Of a stretch of 64,000 bases of DNA, positions 43,860 to 54,608 are shown piece by piece. Every line of letters starts with the position of its first letter. Position 1 is the first letter of the stretch. This DNA is from Hydrogenovibrio crunogenus (GTDB lineage: Bacteria; Pseudomonadota; Gammaproteobacteria; Thiomicrospirales; Thiomicrospiraceae). The position numbers were made by a program, and so were the translations under genes. The stretch spans positions 248,001 to 312,000 of the forward strand of contig NZ_CP032096.1 in assembly GCF_004786015.1 (NCBI RefSeq), written 5' to 3'. The notes beneath the pieces are model-generated. The model saw only the letters and a list, made by a program, of their open reading frames with translations, searched no databases and had not been told where the DNA came from.

Positions 43860-44250
43860 AATGTTTTTTTCTTTGCTTGACTGAATAATCCCCCGATAAA
43901 AGTTAAGTGAATCAATTCTTGTCACGTGTGCTGGTTAAAAAGTCATTGCGGGACAGCTTTATGAATCGAATCTTTTTAAGATAAAAAATATAAAAAAATC
44001 TTTAATTTCATAAGGCTGTCATCTTTGCTGAATAAGCTGTGTTTAGAAAACTAAAGGCACGATTTGAGCACAAAATTTAGCCTAATTTAAATAAATAAAG
44101 ACTGATGAAATGATAAGAAAACTTGATGATTTTGTCATTTTAAGAGAGAATGTTCGTCCAAATTTATACTTGTCGATTTTTATAAGCGGTCAAAAGGGCC
44201 AAAAAATTGGATAAGAATACCGAATTTTTATAACTTGAGGGAAGTTGCCG
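43860..44250. other. Intergenic region upstream of tkt
   Basis: 391 bases, AT-rich, without a gene. TTGAGGGAAG precedes the tkt ATG. Some TTG- and TATAA-like hexamers are present, but I cannot choose a convincing promoter. The length fits a regulated promoter for the carbon-metabolism block. Confidence 0.5.
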
Positions 44251-46239
44251 ATGTCAACTCGTAGAGAACTTGCTAATGCGATCCGTGTCTTGAGCATGGA
44301 CGCAGTACAAAAAGCTAAATCTGGTCACCCTGGTGCGCCGATGGGTATGGCTGATATTGCCGAAGTCTTGTGGAATGACCACATGAAGTATAACCCAACA
44401 AATGCAAATTGGGCTGATCGTGACCGTTTCGTTTTATCAAACGGGCATGGGTCTATGCTGATTTATTCTTTGTTGCATTTAACAGGTTTTGATCTAAGCA
44501 TTGACGATATTAAAAACTTCCGTCAATTACACGCTAAAACAGCGGGTCACCCTGAATATGGTTATGCAGATGGTATCGAAACAACAACGGGTCCACTAGG
44601 ACAAGGGATCACGAATGCGGTTGGTATGGCGATTGCAGAGCGTACTTTAGGCGCTCAGTTCAATAAGCCTGGTCACAACATCGTTGATCATCATACTTAT
44701 GTGTTCATGGGTGACGGTTGTTTAATGGAAGGTCTGTCTCATGAAGCTGCTGCGATGGCAGGAACATTGGGACTAGGGAAGTTGATTGCTTTCTGGGATG
44801 ATAATGATATTTCTATCGATGGTCATATCGGTGACTGGATGGAAAAAGGTGTTCCTGGTCGCTTTAAGTCTTATGACTGGCATGTGATTCCAAATGTTGA
44901 TGGTCATGATGCTGATGCAATTGATGCCGCAATCCGTGAAGCGAAATCTGTTAACGATAAGCCTACATTGATTTGTACTCGTACAACGATTGGGTTTGGT
45001 TCGCCAAACCTATGTGGTTCACATGACTGTCATGGTGCACCATTAGGTGATGAAGAAATCAAGCTGACACGTGAAAACCTAGATTGGAATTATGAACCTT
45101 TCGTTATTCCTGATGAAGTTTATAACGGTTGGGACCATAAAGAGAAAGGGGCTGCTGAAGAAGCGGAGTGGAATACTCGATTTGAAGCTTACCGCGCTGA
45201 ATTCCCAGAAGAAGCGGCTGAATTTGAACGTCGTATGGCGGGTGATCTACCTGCGAACTTCGAAGTTGAAATGGATAACTTCATTGCGAAAACGCAAGAA
45301 GAAATGCCAAATATCGCTTCTCGTAAAGCGTCTCAAAATGCGATTGAAGCAATGGGACCACTGTTACCAGAAATGTTCGGTGGGTCTGCTGACTTAACTG
45401 GCTCTAACCTAACGAATTGGTCAGGTACGGTTAAAGTGAACTCAACGGTAGCAGATGGTAACTACCTGTCTTGTGGTGTTCGTGAATTTGGTATGGCGCA
45501 TATGATGAACGGTATGGTTCTTCATGGTGGGTTCAAAGTTTACGGCGGAACCTTCTTCATGTTTATGGAGTTCATGCGTAATGCATTGCGTATGTCTGCC
45601 CTGATGAAAATCGGTACGATTTATGTATATACACATGACTCTATCGGTCTGGGTGAAGATGGACCAACGCATCAGCCAGTTGAACAATTGGCAACCATGC
45701 GTGTGATTCCGAATTTCCAAACTTGGCGCGGATGTGATGCGGTTGAATCAGCTGTGTCATGGAAAGTGGCTATGATGCGTGGTGATGCGCCAACGGCATT
45801 GGTTTTCTCTCGTCAAAATCTAACGCCAATGGAACGTACGCCAGAGCAAGTTAAGAACATTGAAAAAGGTGGGTACGTTCTGAAAGATTGTGAAGGAACG
45901 CCAGATATTATCTTTATCGCAACCGGTTCTGAAGTTGGTTTGGCTGTTGAAGCGGCTGAAGCGATGAATGAAAAAGTTCGTGTTGTTTCAATGCCATCAA
46001 CGTGTGCATTTGATACACAAGATCAAGCTTACAGAGACTCTGTCTTAATTCCAGGAGTGAAGCGCGTAGCGATTGAAGCGGGTGTTGCACAATCTTGGTA
46101 CAAATACGTGGGTCTTGATGGTGGTATGGTTTGCATGTCAACATTCGGTGAATCTGCGCCAGCAGGCGAACTATTCAAAGAGTTCGGCTTCACTGTAGAA
46201 AATGTTGTTGCAACAGCAAACAAGGTTCTTGGTAAATAA
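44251..46239 (+). CDS. tkt: Transketolase
   Basis: 662 residues from the ATG at 44251; a TTG six bases upstream overlaps the ribosome-binding region. The thiamine diphosphate motif GDGCLMEG runs to the Asn in [34 protein letters not shown] and [11 protein letters not shown] are standard transketolase blocks. It transfers C2 units in the Calvin cycle and pentose phosphate pathway. It is first in a same-strand series with gap, pgk, pyk and fba. Codon use (GGT, CGT, AAC rich) suggests high expression. Confidence 0.96.
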   Translation: MSTRRELANAIRVLSMDAVQKAKSGHPGAPMGMADIAEVLWNDHMKYNPTNANWADRDRFVLSNGHGSMLIYSLLHLTGFDLSIDDIKNFRQLHAKTAGHPEYGYADGIETTTGPLGQGITNAVGMAIAERTLGAQFNKPGHNIVDHHTYVFMGDGCLMEGLSHEAAAMAGTLGLGKLIAFWDDNDISIDGHIGDWMEKGVPGRFKSYDWHVIPNVDGHDADAIDAAIREAKSVNDKPTLICTRTTIGFGSPNLCGSHDCHGAPLGDEEIKLTRENLDWNYEPFVIPDEVYNGWDHKEKGAAEEAEWNTRFEAYRAEFPEEAAEFERRMAGDLPANFEVEMDNFIAKTQEEMPNIASRKASQNAIEAMGPLLPEMFGGSADLTGSNLTNWSGTVKVNSTVADGNYLSCGVREFGMAHMMNGMVLHGGFKVYGGTFFMFMEFMRNALRMSALMKIGTIYVYTHDSIGLGEDGPTHQPVEQLATMRVIPNFQTWRGCDAVESAVSWKVAMMRGDAPTALVFSRQNLTPMERTPEQVKNIEKGGYVLKDCEGTPDIIFIATGSEVGLAVEAAEAMNEKVRVVSMPSTCAFDTQDQAYRDSVLIPGVKRVAIEAGVAQSWYKYVGLDGGMVCMSTFGESAPAGELFKEFGFTVENVVATANKVLGK

Positions 46240-46270
46240 TTATTTGTTTAAAACTAGGCTTGGATAATAG

Positions 46271-46280
46271 CCAGGCCTGG
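46271..46280. repeat. CCAGGCCTGG palindrome between tkt and gap
   Basis: Exact copy in the 63-base gap, followed by TCGTTTTTAGGAG. The T5 run ends two bases before the gap ribosome-binding site, so it could act as a partial terminator within the operon. Confidence 0.85.
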
Positions 46281-46290
46281 TCGTTTTTAG

Positions 46291-47304
<1,014 letters not shown>

Positions 47305-47322
47305 GTTACGGCTGAATGACTT

Positions 47323-47350
47323 AAAGGGAAGGTGGTTTACCTTCCCTTTT
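47323..47350 (+). terminator. Terminator hairpin after gap
   Basis: AAAGGGAAGGT and ACCTTCCCTTTT stem with a 5-base loop, then TTTTC. It may lower read-through into pgk or end one transcript. Confidence 0.85.
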
Positions 47351-47420
47351 CAATTAATTTTTCTTATCTGTACTGCGGATGAGTATAGAAAAGAAAACTT
47401 AATTATTATGTAAATCTAAT

Positions 47421-47445
47421 GCGCTCTCCTTCGGGAAGCGCTTTT
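47421..47445 (+). promoter_or_regulatory. UUCG-capped hairpin in the pgk leader
   Basis: GCGCT-C-TCC and GGA-AGCGC pair around a TTCG tetraloop with one bulged C, followed by TTTT. It lies 24 bases before the pgk ATG. It could be a second terminator or a leader or stability element. Confidence 0.6.
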
Positions 47446-47468
47446 AAACTTTAAAAAGAGGACTCAAT

Positions 47469-48650
47469 ATGTCTGTTATTAAGATGTCTGATCTGAACTT
47501 AGCTGGTAAGCGTGTATTAATCCGTGAAGATTTAAACGTGCCTGTTAAAGACGGTAAAGTAACTTCTGATGCGCGTATCCGTGCTTCATTGCCAACCATT
47601 AAAATGGCTGCTGAAGCAGGTGCAAAAGTAATGTTAATGTCTCATCTGGGTCGTCCTACTGAAGGTGAGTACGCAGAAGAGTTCTCTCTAGCACCTGTTG
47701 CGGCTGATTTGTCAGCTAAGTTAGGCAAAGAAGTGCGTATCATTAAAGATTACCTTGGTGGTGACTTTGAAGTGGCAGAAGGTGAAGTGGTTCTTTTGGA
47801 AAACGTACGTTTCAACGTGGGTGAAAAGAAGAATGATGAAGCGCTTTCTAAGCAGTATGCCGCTCTTTGTGATGTCTATGTAATGGATGCGTTCGGTACG
47901 GCTCACCGTGCACAAGCGTCAACACATGGTGCCGGTGCCTTTGCTGAAACGGCTTGTGCAGGTCCTTTATTGGCGGCTGAACTAGAAGCATTAGGTAAAG
48001 CATTGAACAATCCAGCACGACCAATGGTTGCCATTGTGGGTGGTTCTAAAGTTTCAACGAAACTAACAGTTCTTGAGTCTCTTTCTGAGAAAGTTGATCA
48101 GTTGGTTGTTGGTGGTGGTATTGCAAATACCTTCATCGAAGCAGCTGGGTACAATGTTGGTAAATCATTATCTGAATCTGATCTTGTTCCAACCTGTAAG
48201 AAGTTGAATGAAATCATGGAAGCACGTGGTGCAGCGATTCCATTGGCGTCAGATGTAGTTTGCGGTAAAGAGTTTTCAGAAACTGCTGCTGCAGAAACAA
48301 AAAATGTTTCAGAAGTCGCTGATGATGACATGATTTTTGATATCGGACCTGATTCAGCTGATGAATTGGCTACGATTATTAAAAACGCTGGAACAGTCGT
48401 TTGGAACGGTCCAGTAGGTGTATTCGAGTTTGATCAATTCGGTGAAGGAACTAAGGCGATCTCTATGGCGATTGCAGAATCTTCTGCATTCTCTATTGCA
48501 GGTGGGGGTGATACATTAGCTGCCATCGATAAGTATGACATTGCAGACAAAGTTTCTTATATCTCAACGGGTGGGGGTGCTTTCTTGGAATTCCTAGAAG
48601 GTAAAAAGCTACCTGCTGTTGAAATGTTAGAAAAAGCAGCTGCAAAGTAA
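47469..48650 (+). CDS. pgk: Phosphoglycerate kinase
   Basis: 393 residues, the standard bacterial length. Conserved elements are [53 protein letters not shown] and the nucleotide-binding GGGDTLAAI. It interconverts 3-phosphoglycerate and 1,3-bisphosphoglycerate, in the carbon-fixing direction in an autotroph. AAAGAGGA precedes the ATG. A terminator hairpin follows. Confidence 0.96.
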   Translation: MSVIKMSDLNLAGKRVLIREDLNVPVKDGKVTSDARIRASLPTIKMAAEAGAKVMLMSHLGRPTEGEYAEEFSLAPVAADLSAKLGKEVRIIKDYLGGDFEVAEGEVVLLENVRFNVGEKKNDEALSKQYAALCDVYVMDAFGTAHRAQASTHGAGAFAETACAGPLLAAELEALGKALNNPARPMVAIVGGSKVSTKLTVLESLSEKVDQLVVGGGIANTFIEAAGYNVGKSLSESDLVPTCKKLNEIMEARGAAIPLASDVVCGKEFSETAAAETKNVSEVADDDMIFDIGPDSADELATIIKNAGTVVWNGPVGVFEFDQFGEGTKAISMAIAESSAFSIAGGGDTLAAIDKYDIADKVSYISTGGGAFLEFLEGKKLPAVEMLEKAAAK

Positions 48651-48664
48651 CATAAGTTATAAGT

Positions 48665-48692
48665 AAGGTCAGGCAGGTTGCCTGGCCTTTTC
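48665..48692 (+). terminator. Terminator hairpin after pgk
   Basis: AGGTCAGGCA and TGCCTGGCCT arms with one G-U pair, followed by TTTTC. Confidence 0.85.
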
Positions 48693-48706
48693 ATTCATTT
48701 GTTAAC

Positions 48707-48722
48707 ACACTTCACGAAGTGT
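48707..48722 (+). promoter_or_regulatory. Second hairpin between pgk and pyk
   Basis: ACACTTC-AC-GAAGTGT is a perfect 7-bp dyad 14 bases after the terminator. It has no T-run and could be an operator or part of the pyk leader. Confidence 0.4.
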
Positions 48723-48854
48723 TTGCTGTAAAAGACGAGAGGATGCCTCGGTAAATGAATTCAAGGATAATATGCCCGATCAGGGAGTTTATTTCGCGAG
48801 TCATCTTGCTTTCAGTCAAATCAAAATGAAGGTTATTTAAAGGTAAAAAATCCT

Positions 48855-50297
48855 ATGCCATCTGGTTTAAGAAGAACAAAAATTGTTGCAACGTTGGGTC
48901 CAGCAACGGACAGAGACGGTGAGTTAGAAAAAATGATTAAAGAAGGGGTTGATGTTGTACGCATCAACATGTCTCACGGAAACCCTTCAGAACATATTGA
49001 AAGAGCGCAGAATGTTCGTGACATCGCTGCGCGATTAGATCGCGAAGTCGGGATTTTAGTCGATCTTCAAGGTCCTAAAATCCGTATTGCCCGCTTTTCA
49101 GAAGGCAGTATTTTTCTGGAGCAAGGCGACAAATTTTCATTAGATAATAATGTTGATCCTTTAGCCGGTAACCAAAAAGAAGTTGGCCTGACGTATAAGA
49201 GTCTGCCATATGATGTTAAATCGGGTGATCGTCTATTATTAGATGATGGCCGTGTGGTTTTGGATGTTGATAATGTTGAAGGCGAGCGTGTCAACTGTAC
49301 CGTTGTTGTTGGTGGTAAATTATCAAACAACAAAGGTATCAACCTACATGGTGGTGGACTGTCAGCTGCTGCTCTGACAGAAAAAGATAAAGAAGACATC
49401 CTGACGGCGGCTGAAATTCAGTGTGACTATTTAGCATTGTCTTTTCCAAGAAGTGCTGAAGATGTAGAGTACTGTCGTTCACTGGCAGAAAAAGCTGGCC
49501 TAGTTTGCAGTATCGTGTCCAAAATTGAACGTGCGGAAGCTGTTAATGATGATTTCACTCTGGATAGCATTATTCTAGCCTCTGATGTGATTATGATTGC
49601 TCGTGGTGATCTAGGGGTTGAAGTAGGTGATGCACAGCTACCTGCGCTGCAAAAGAAAATGATTAAGCGTGCACGTCAGCTGAATCGTATTACCATTACA
49701 GCCACACAGATGATGGAAACGATGATTGAAAATGCGATTCCGACCCGTGCTGAAGTTTTTGACGTTGCCAATGCGGTAATGGATGGTACGGATGCGGTCA
49801 TGTTGTCTGGTGAAACGGCAACGGGTCACTCTCCGAATCTGGTCATTAAAACGATGTCTGAAATCGCACATGAAGCTGAAAAATCAAGAAGCACACGTGA
49901 ATCGACCCATCGTATTGATGAATTCTTTACAGCAGTCGATGAGACAATTGCGATGTCTGCCATGTATGCTGCGAACCACTTTGGTGTACAGTGTATAGCT
50001 GCTTTGACTGAATCTGGTAATACGCCACTATTGATGTCGCGTATCAGCTCTGGGATTCCGATCATCGCTTTGACACCGCATATCGATACGCGTCGTAAAG
50101 TGACTTTGTACCGTGGTGTATATCCGACAAGCGTTGACTATACAGGTCTGAATGATGATGAAGTACAAGATCGTATTTTGGAAGAATTGAAAGAAAAAGG
50201 TGTGGCTAAATCAGGTGACCTGATTGTGGTGACACGTGGTCAATCACGTGGAACAATGGGCGGCACAAACCAAATGGAAATCGTTAAAGTTCCTTAG
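48855..50297 (+). CDS. pyk: Pyruvate kinase
   Basis: 480 residues. Motifs include RTKIVATLGPA, VVRINMSHG, LVDLQGPKIR, the catalytic Lys/Glu region SKIERAEA, MIARGDLGVEVG and the pyruvate-kinase signature ITATQMMETM. The C-terminal allosteric domain is present. It makes pyruvate and ATP from phosphoenolpyruvate. Its place between pgk and fba in a carbon-fixation block links the cycle to lower glycolysis. The 204-base leader contains several small dyads. Confidence 0.95.
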   Translation: MPSGLRRTKIVATLGPATDRDGELEKMIKEGVDVVRINMSHGNPSEHIERAQNVRDIAARLDREVGILVDLQGPKIRIARFSEGSIFLEQGDKFSLDNNVDPLAGNQKEVGLTYKSLPYDVKSGDRLLLDDGRVVLDVDNVEGERVNCTVVVGGKLSNNKGINLHGGGLSAAALTEKDKEDILTAAEIQCDYLALSFPRSAEDVEYCRSLAEKAGLVCSIVSKIERAEAVNDDFTLDSIILASDVIMIARGDLGVEVGDAQLPALQKKMIKRARQLNRITITATQMMETMIENAIPTRAEVFDVANAVMDGTDAVMLSGETATGHSPNLVIKTMSEIAHEAEKSRSTRESTHRIDEFFTAVDETIAMSAMYAANHFGVQCIAALTESGNTPLLMSRISSGIPIIALTPHIDTRRKVTLYRGVYPTSVDYTGLNDDEVQDRILEELKEKGVAKSGDLIVVTRGQSRGTMGGTNQMEIVKVP

Positions 50298-50396
50298 TAA
50301 AGCAAGGGTTTTATGATGATTTTTAAGCTTTTTAATCAAAGAAAAGCTTGTTAAAATGAACCGATTTATTTTTAAACTAATAGAGGAGTCTCGCAT

Positions 50397-51461
50397 ATGG
50401 CGATGATTACACTTCGTGAATTAATGGACTACGCAGCAGAAAACAACTTTGGTATGCCTGCGTTTAACGTAAACAACATGGAACAAGTTCGTGCAATCAT
50501 GCGTGCTGCTGATGCTTGTAACTCTCCAGTTATCCTTCAAGGGTCAGCTGGTGCGCGTAAGTATGCGGGTGAGCCAATGCTTCGTCACCTAATCGAAGGT
50601 GCGGTTGAAATGTTCCCTCACATTCCAGTTGTTATGCACCAAGACCACGGTTCGGATGAAGGTGTATGTCTACGTGCCATCCAGTCTGGTTTCACTTCTG
50701 TTATGATGGACGGTTCTTTGCAGTCTGATATGAAGACTCCTGCTTCTTATGAATATAACCGTGATATCACAGCGGCTGTTGTAAAAATGGCTCATGCTGG
50801 TGGTGTAACTGTTGAAGGTGAGCTAGGTTGCCTAGGTTCTCTTGAGACTGGAATGATGGGTGAAGAAGATGGTCACGGTTCTGATGAGAAGCTTGATGCA
50901 GACGCGCTACTAACGGATCCGGAAGAAGCAGCTCAATTTGTTAGAGAAACAAACGTTGACTGTCTAGCTGTTGCTGTGGGGACTTCTCACGGTGCTTACA
51001 AGTTTACTTCTAAGCCTTCTGATGATGTACTACGTATCGACCGTATCCGTGAAATCCACGAGCGTATTCCTGATACTCACATCGTAATGCACGGTTCATC
51101 TTCTGTTCCAGAAGAGTGGTTGGAAACAATCAACAACTTCGGTGGTGACATGGGTCAAACTTATGGTGTACCTGTTGATGCAATCGTTGAAGGGATCAAG
51201 TATGGTGTTCGTAAAGTAAACATCGATACTGATTTACGTATGGCTTCTACTGGTGCGGTTCGTCAGCATTTAGAAGAAAACAAGTCTAACTTTGATCCTC
51301 GTAAGTTCTTGAAAGCAGCTGAAGATGCAATGATGGGAATCTGTAAAGCACGTTTTGAAGCATTTGGTTGTGCAGGACATGCTGATAAGATCAAATCATT
51401 AGGTCTTGAAGAAATGCAAGCGCGTTACGCGAATGGTTCATTGGATCAAAAAGTAAACTAA
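50397..51461 (+). CDS. fba: Class II fructose-bisphosphate aldolase (CbbA type)
   Basis: 354 residues. The zinc site starts in MHQDHGSD (His/Asp) and continues with [20 protein letters not shown] and MHGSSSVPE. The length and N-terminus ([21 protein letters not shown]) match the Calvin-cycle subtype that also acts on sedoheptulose bisphosphate. GAGGAG lies upstream. An ATG six bases in is a possible alternative start. A strong terminator follows. Confidence 0.95.
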   Translation: MAMITLRELMDYAAENNFGMPAFNVNNMEQVRAIMRAADACNSPVILQGSAGARKYAGEPMLRHLIEGAVEMFPHIPVVMHQDHGSDEGVCLRAIQSGFTSVMMDGSLQSDMKTPASYEYNRDITAAVVKMAHAGGVTVEGELGCLGSLETGMMGEEDGHGSDEKLDADALLTDPEEAAQFVRETNVDCLAVAVGTSHGAYKFTSKPSDDVLRIDRIREIHERIPDTHIVMHGSSSVPEEWLETINNFGGDMGQTYGVPVDAIVEGIKYGVRKVNIDTDLRMASTGAVRQHLEENKSNFDPRKFLKAAEDAMMGICKARFEAFGCAGHADKIKSLGLEEMQARYANGSLDQKVN

Positions 51462-51485
51462 GTTTTTAGTTTCTTTCCAAGAGTC

Positions 51486-51519
51486 AAAAAAGCCCGATTT
51501 TATCGGGCTTTTTTTTTGT
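51486..51519 (+). terminator. Strong terminator after fba
   Basis: AAAAAAGCCCGA and TCGGGCTTTTTT arms with a 5-base loop and a long T-run. It closes the carbon-metabolism block before gspC. Confidence 0.93.
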
Positions 51520-51682
51520 ATTAACATTTCATTGTCATAATTTCTTGTTAGAATTTAAGGAGAGTCTTTACATTTTTGTTAAAAACCTAGGTTAAAAAAA
51601 CGTTTGTTTTGTCTGGTTTTTAAGCAATCTGACTTTAATTGGTTTAGAATTTTAAATAAAGCATCGAAAAGGAATTGGCTGG

Positions 51683-52507
51683 GTGGCAAATATCTTTCTC
51701 AAATCTCAAGAAAGCCTATCAAGAAGTATGCTCATATTCGGTGTCATTCTGTGTGCTTGGGCTTCAGGCAGTTTGATTGCTGTTAATTTCAAAACCATCA
51801 CAACGCCAATGATTCCTACACTCTCCATAAAAAAGCCAACAGAAACTGTCACTGGTTCTCCTTCTTATTTAATGGGAACGGAAGCTTCTGATACAGGTTT
51901 AAGCGATTCCCATTCAACTGATAATATGCCGTTAACTCGACTGAATTTAAAGCTGATTGGTCTAGTGAATTTAGGGAGCAAAGGGGTGGCGTTAATTCAG
52001 TCTTCACAAACCACTTACGTGGTGAGTAAAGGAGAAGAGTTTTTAAATGACTTGCAGTTGCAAGATATTGGAGAGCGATACGTCATTCTAAAAAATAGAG
52101 GCCAGTTGGAAAAGCTGTTATTGGAAGATAATGCAAAAGATATGGTTTCAACATCCACAAAAACAACTCGTTCTGGTTCCGTATCAGCAATTCAGCAAAA
52201 GCAGTTGAAAAACATAGGCACTCAATTAAAACAGTCACCTTTAATCCTATCCCAACTTTTATCTTTTAAAATAATTGAACGAAATGGTGGCTGGCAAGGC
52301 ATTCAGGTTTGGCCAAAATCTGATAAAGCCCTCTTTAAAGCATTGGGCTTTCAGGCGGGAGATGTGGTTACCCATATCAATGGTAAAAGCATTAAAGAAA
52401 TCGTTCAAAATCAAGCTTCCTGGAAACGTTTAACCACGTTGACAAAATTTGAGTTGATCGTTAAACGTAAGAATGAAACTAAAACCCTACAGGTAACCCT
52501 GGATTAA
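51683..52507 (+). CDS. gspC: Type II secretion protein GspC
   Basis: 274 residues, starting at GTG with AAGGAA 8 bases upstream. One membrane helix (about 16-35) is followed by the homology region that contacts GspD (LNLKLIGLVNLGSKGVALI, about 87-150) and a C-terminal PDZ domain (about 190-272, LGFQAGDVVTHINGKSI). It couples the inner-membrane platform to the secretin. It is first of twelve gsp genes in one operon. Confidence 0.92.
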   Translation: MANIFLKSQESLSRSMLIFGVILCAWASGSLIAVNFKTITTPMIPTLSIKKPTETVTGSPSYLMGTEASDTGLSDSHSTDNMPLTRLNLKLIGLVNLGSKGVALIQSSQTTYVVSKGEEFLNDLQLQDIGERYVILKNRGQLEKLLLEDNAKDMVSTSTKTTRSGSVSAIQQKQLKNIGTQLKQSPLILSQLLSFKIIERNGGWQGIQVWPKSDKALFKALGFQAGDVVTHINGKSIKEIVQNQASWKRLTTLTKFELIVKRKNETKTLQVTLD

Positions 52508-52508
52508 T

Positions 52509-54608
52509 ATGAAAAAAATGAAACTTATTTTATGGTTCTGTTTAATCGGCATGAGTCTCAGCGTTGCTGCACAGCAAGAGTCTAAATCAGAAAACGTGAC
52601 GCTGAAACAGAACTTTCAACAAGCAGACATCGAAAAAGTCATTGAGGCTGTCGCGAAGCTGACAGGTAAAAATTTCATCATTGATCCTCGTGTGAAAGGG
52701 AAAGTGACTTTGATTGCACCAGAAGCAATGCATCCTGACGATTTATATGAAACATTGTTAGCAATCCTACATGTTCATGGTTATGTCGCCATCCCTGGTA
52801 AAACGGCGATTCAAATTATTCCGGCAAATTTGGCAAGAGATCAGGTGCCATATGAAAATCGTGATGCACAACAGAGTGATTGGGTGACGGAAGTGATTAC
52901 CGTCAAAAAAGTACCCGCAACGAAATTAGTTGCAGTGCTTAGACCGCTTGTTGCGAGAGAAGGACATCTGGTCGCTTTGTCTGAAAGCAACCGAATGATT
53001 GTGACAGACAGTCAATCGAATATTGATAGGATGAAACAAATTATTAAAAGGGTTGATGTAGATGAATCCAGTGGCTATGAAGTGATTAAATTATCGCATG
53101 CCTCTGCTGAAGAAATGATGTTGGTGGTTAAAAAAGTGATGTCCAAATCCGCCAACAAACAGTTTAATGTGTCGTTTGATGAGCGTTCTAACCGAATCAT
53201 TTTATCGGGCGATAAAGATACTCGACGTCAAATGCGCGCTTTGATTGCAGATTTGGATGTTTCTGTACCTTCTGAGGGTCGAGTCCAAGTGATTTATCTG
53301 CATTATGCTAAAGCTGAAGAGCTTGTACCTGTATTACAAAAAATTGCAACCAACCGCTCATTGTTGAGCCGTGCCAGTTCAGGCGGTAAGGCAAGTGATG
53401 CGACTGCTTCTGATGCTACAGGGAATGGCGTGCAAGTTAACCAACTGGATGATAAAACCCTGAAATCAAGAATTAGCATTGAAGCCGAAGAGCGTATGAA
53501 TGCTGTGATTATCAGTGCACCGCCTGGTGTCGCTTCCGTTCTAAAAACAGTGATTAAGCAATTAGATATTCGTCGAGCACAAGTGTTGATCGAGGCGATT
53601 CTGGTTGAAGTCACTGAAACCAAGCAAGCCGAATTAGGGGTTGAATGGGGGGCTGCGGGTCCAAATGGAGTGGGGCTGATTAATTTTTCAGGAACGATTC
53701 CAACCATTATTGGAAATGCGGGGAACCCTGCGGCACAAGCCAATGCCATTGGCACAGGGGTCAATGCTGCTTTCGGTGAAATCAGTGCGGATGGAACGGG
53801 TTGGGGAGCGTTGATTCGAGCATTGAACAGTGATTCTGAAGCCAACATCTTATCGACGCCTACTTTGCTGACACTGGACAACGAAGAAGCTGAGATTATT
53901 GTGGGTAAAGAGGTGCCTTTTCAAACAGGTTCTTATACCTCTACAGGCGCTTCCAGTACGCCAACAAATCCATTTAATACAATCGAGAGGAAAAATGTTG
54001 GGTTAAGCTTAAAAGTCACGCCTCAAATCAATGAGGGAGATGAGGTTTTCTTAGAAATCAATCAAGAAATCTCCGATGTGATTCCAAAGGGGGATGCTGT
54101 AGATGTTCAGACCTCGAAACGGCAAATCAAAACCCGAGTGATTGTCGGAGATGGAAATATCATTGTGCTCGGGGGGTTATTAACGGAGAAAGAAACAGAA
54201 GTAGAGAAAAAAGTCCCAGGCCTGGGCGATATTCCCGGGTTAGGCGCGCTGTTCCGTTCTACCAGCAATGAACGGGAAAAAGTGAATTTAATGGTTTTCT
54301 TGCGTCCTGTGATTGTTCGAGATAACAAGATGGGCACTTATTACAGCCGTAAAAAGTACTCCCTCATCCGAGATGAGCAGACCCAGTTGTTAAAAAAAGA
54401 TTCGGGTCTTTTGGAGGGATTACGTCCGAGAATGCCAACGCTGGAGCAATGGAAAAATATGGAGCCTGCAAAGCCATTCGATCCTTCAAAACCTGAAGAG
54501 ACGTCTTCTAATGCGGAACCCAAAACGACCAAAGAAGCCAAACAGCCAACTGAAAAACAACCCTCTGCTGAAGACCCTATGCCTTTAGAAGAGTTTGACG
54601 ATATATGA
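52509..54608 (+). CDS. gspD: Type II secretion secretin GspD
   Basis: 699 residues with a signal peptide (about 1-21). An N0 domain (LKQNFQQADIEKVIEAVAK...) and N1-N3 repeats reach about residue 345. The secretin barrel carries VGKEVPFQTGSY and ends with VPGLGDIPGLGALFR. A Pro/Glu/Lys-rich tail (about 640-699) may bind a pilotin. It forms the outer-membrane pore. Its stop overlaps the gspE start by four bases. The palindrome at 54226 encodes part of the conserved Pro-Gly-Leu. Confidence 0.95.
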   Translation: MKKMKLILWFCLIGMSLSVAAQQESKSENVTLKQNFQQADIEKVIEAVAKLTGKNFIIDPRVKGKVTLIAPEAMHPDDLYETLLAILHVHGYVAIPGKTAIQIIPANLARDQVPYENRDAQQSDWVTEVITVKKVPATKLVAVLRPLVAREGHLVALSESNRMIVTDSQSNIDRMKQIIKRVDVDESSGYEVIKLSHASAEEMMLVVKKVMSKSANKQFNVSFDERSNRIILSGDKDTRRQMRALIADLDVSVPSEGRVQVIYLHYAKAEELVPVLQKIATNRSLLSRASSGGKASDATASDATGNGVQVNQLDDKTLKSRISIEAEERMNAVIISAPPGVASVLKTVIKQLDIRRAQVLIEAILVEVTETKQAELGVEWGAAGPNGVGLINFSGTIPTIIGNAGNPAAQANAIGTGVNAAFGEISADGTGWGALIRALNSDSEANILSTPTLLTLDNEEAEIIVGKEVPFQTGSYTSTGASSTPTNPFNTIERKNVGLSLKVTPQINEGDEVFLEINQEISDVIPKGDAVDVQTSKRQIKTRVIVGDGNIIVLGGLLTEKETEVEKKVPGLGDIPGLGALFRSTSNEREKVNLMVFLRPVIVRDNKMGTYYSRKKYSLIRDEQTQLLKKDSGLLEGLRPRMPTLEQWKNMEPAKPFDPSKPEETSSNAEPKTTKEAKQPTEKQPSAEDPMPLEEFDDI
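54226..54235. repeat. CCAGGCCTGG palindrome, copy inside gspD
   Basis: Exact copy within the codons of the conserved VPGLGD motif. Protein constraint may explain this copy, since the flank lacks the T-run. Confidence 0.85.

Noticed and set aside
44210-44236. TTGGAT and TATAAC 16 bases apart before tkt
   Set aside because: A start from this would leave a leader of only about 10 bases overlapping the ribosome-binding site, so it is not a credible promoter.
53303-53881. 192-codon open frame on the minus strand
   Set aside because: It is antisense to the conserved N3/secretin region of gspD and shows no recognisable domain or ribosome-binding site.
54226-54235. Palindrome copy in gspD as evidence for selection on the element
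   Set aside because: The codons encode the conserved VPGLGD motif of secretins and the flank lacks the T-run, so protein constraint may explain this copy.
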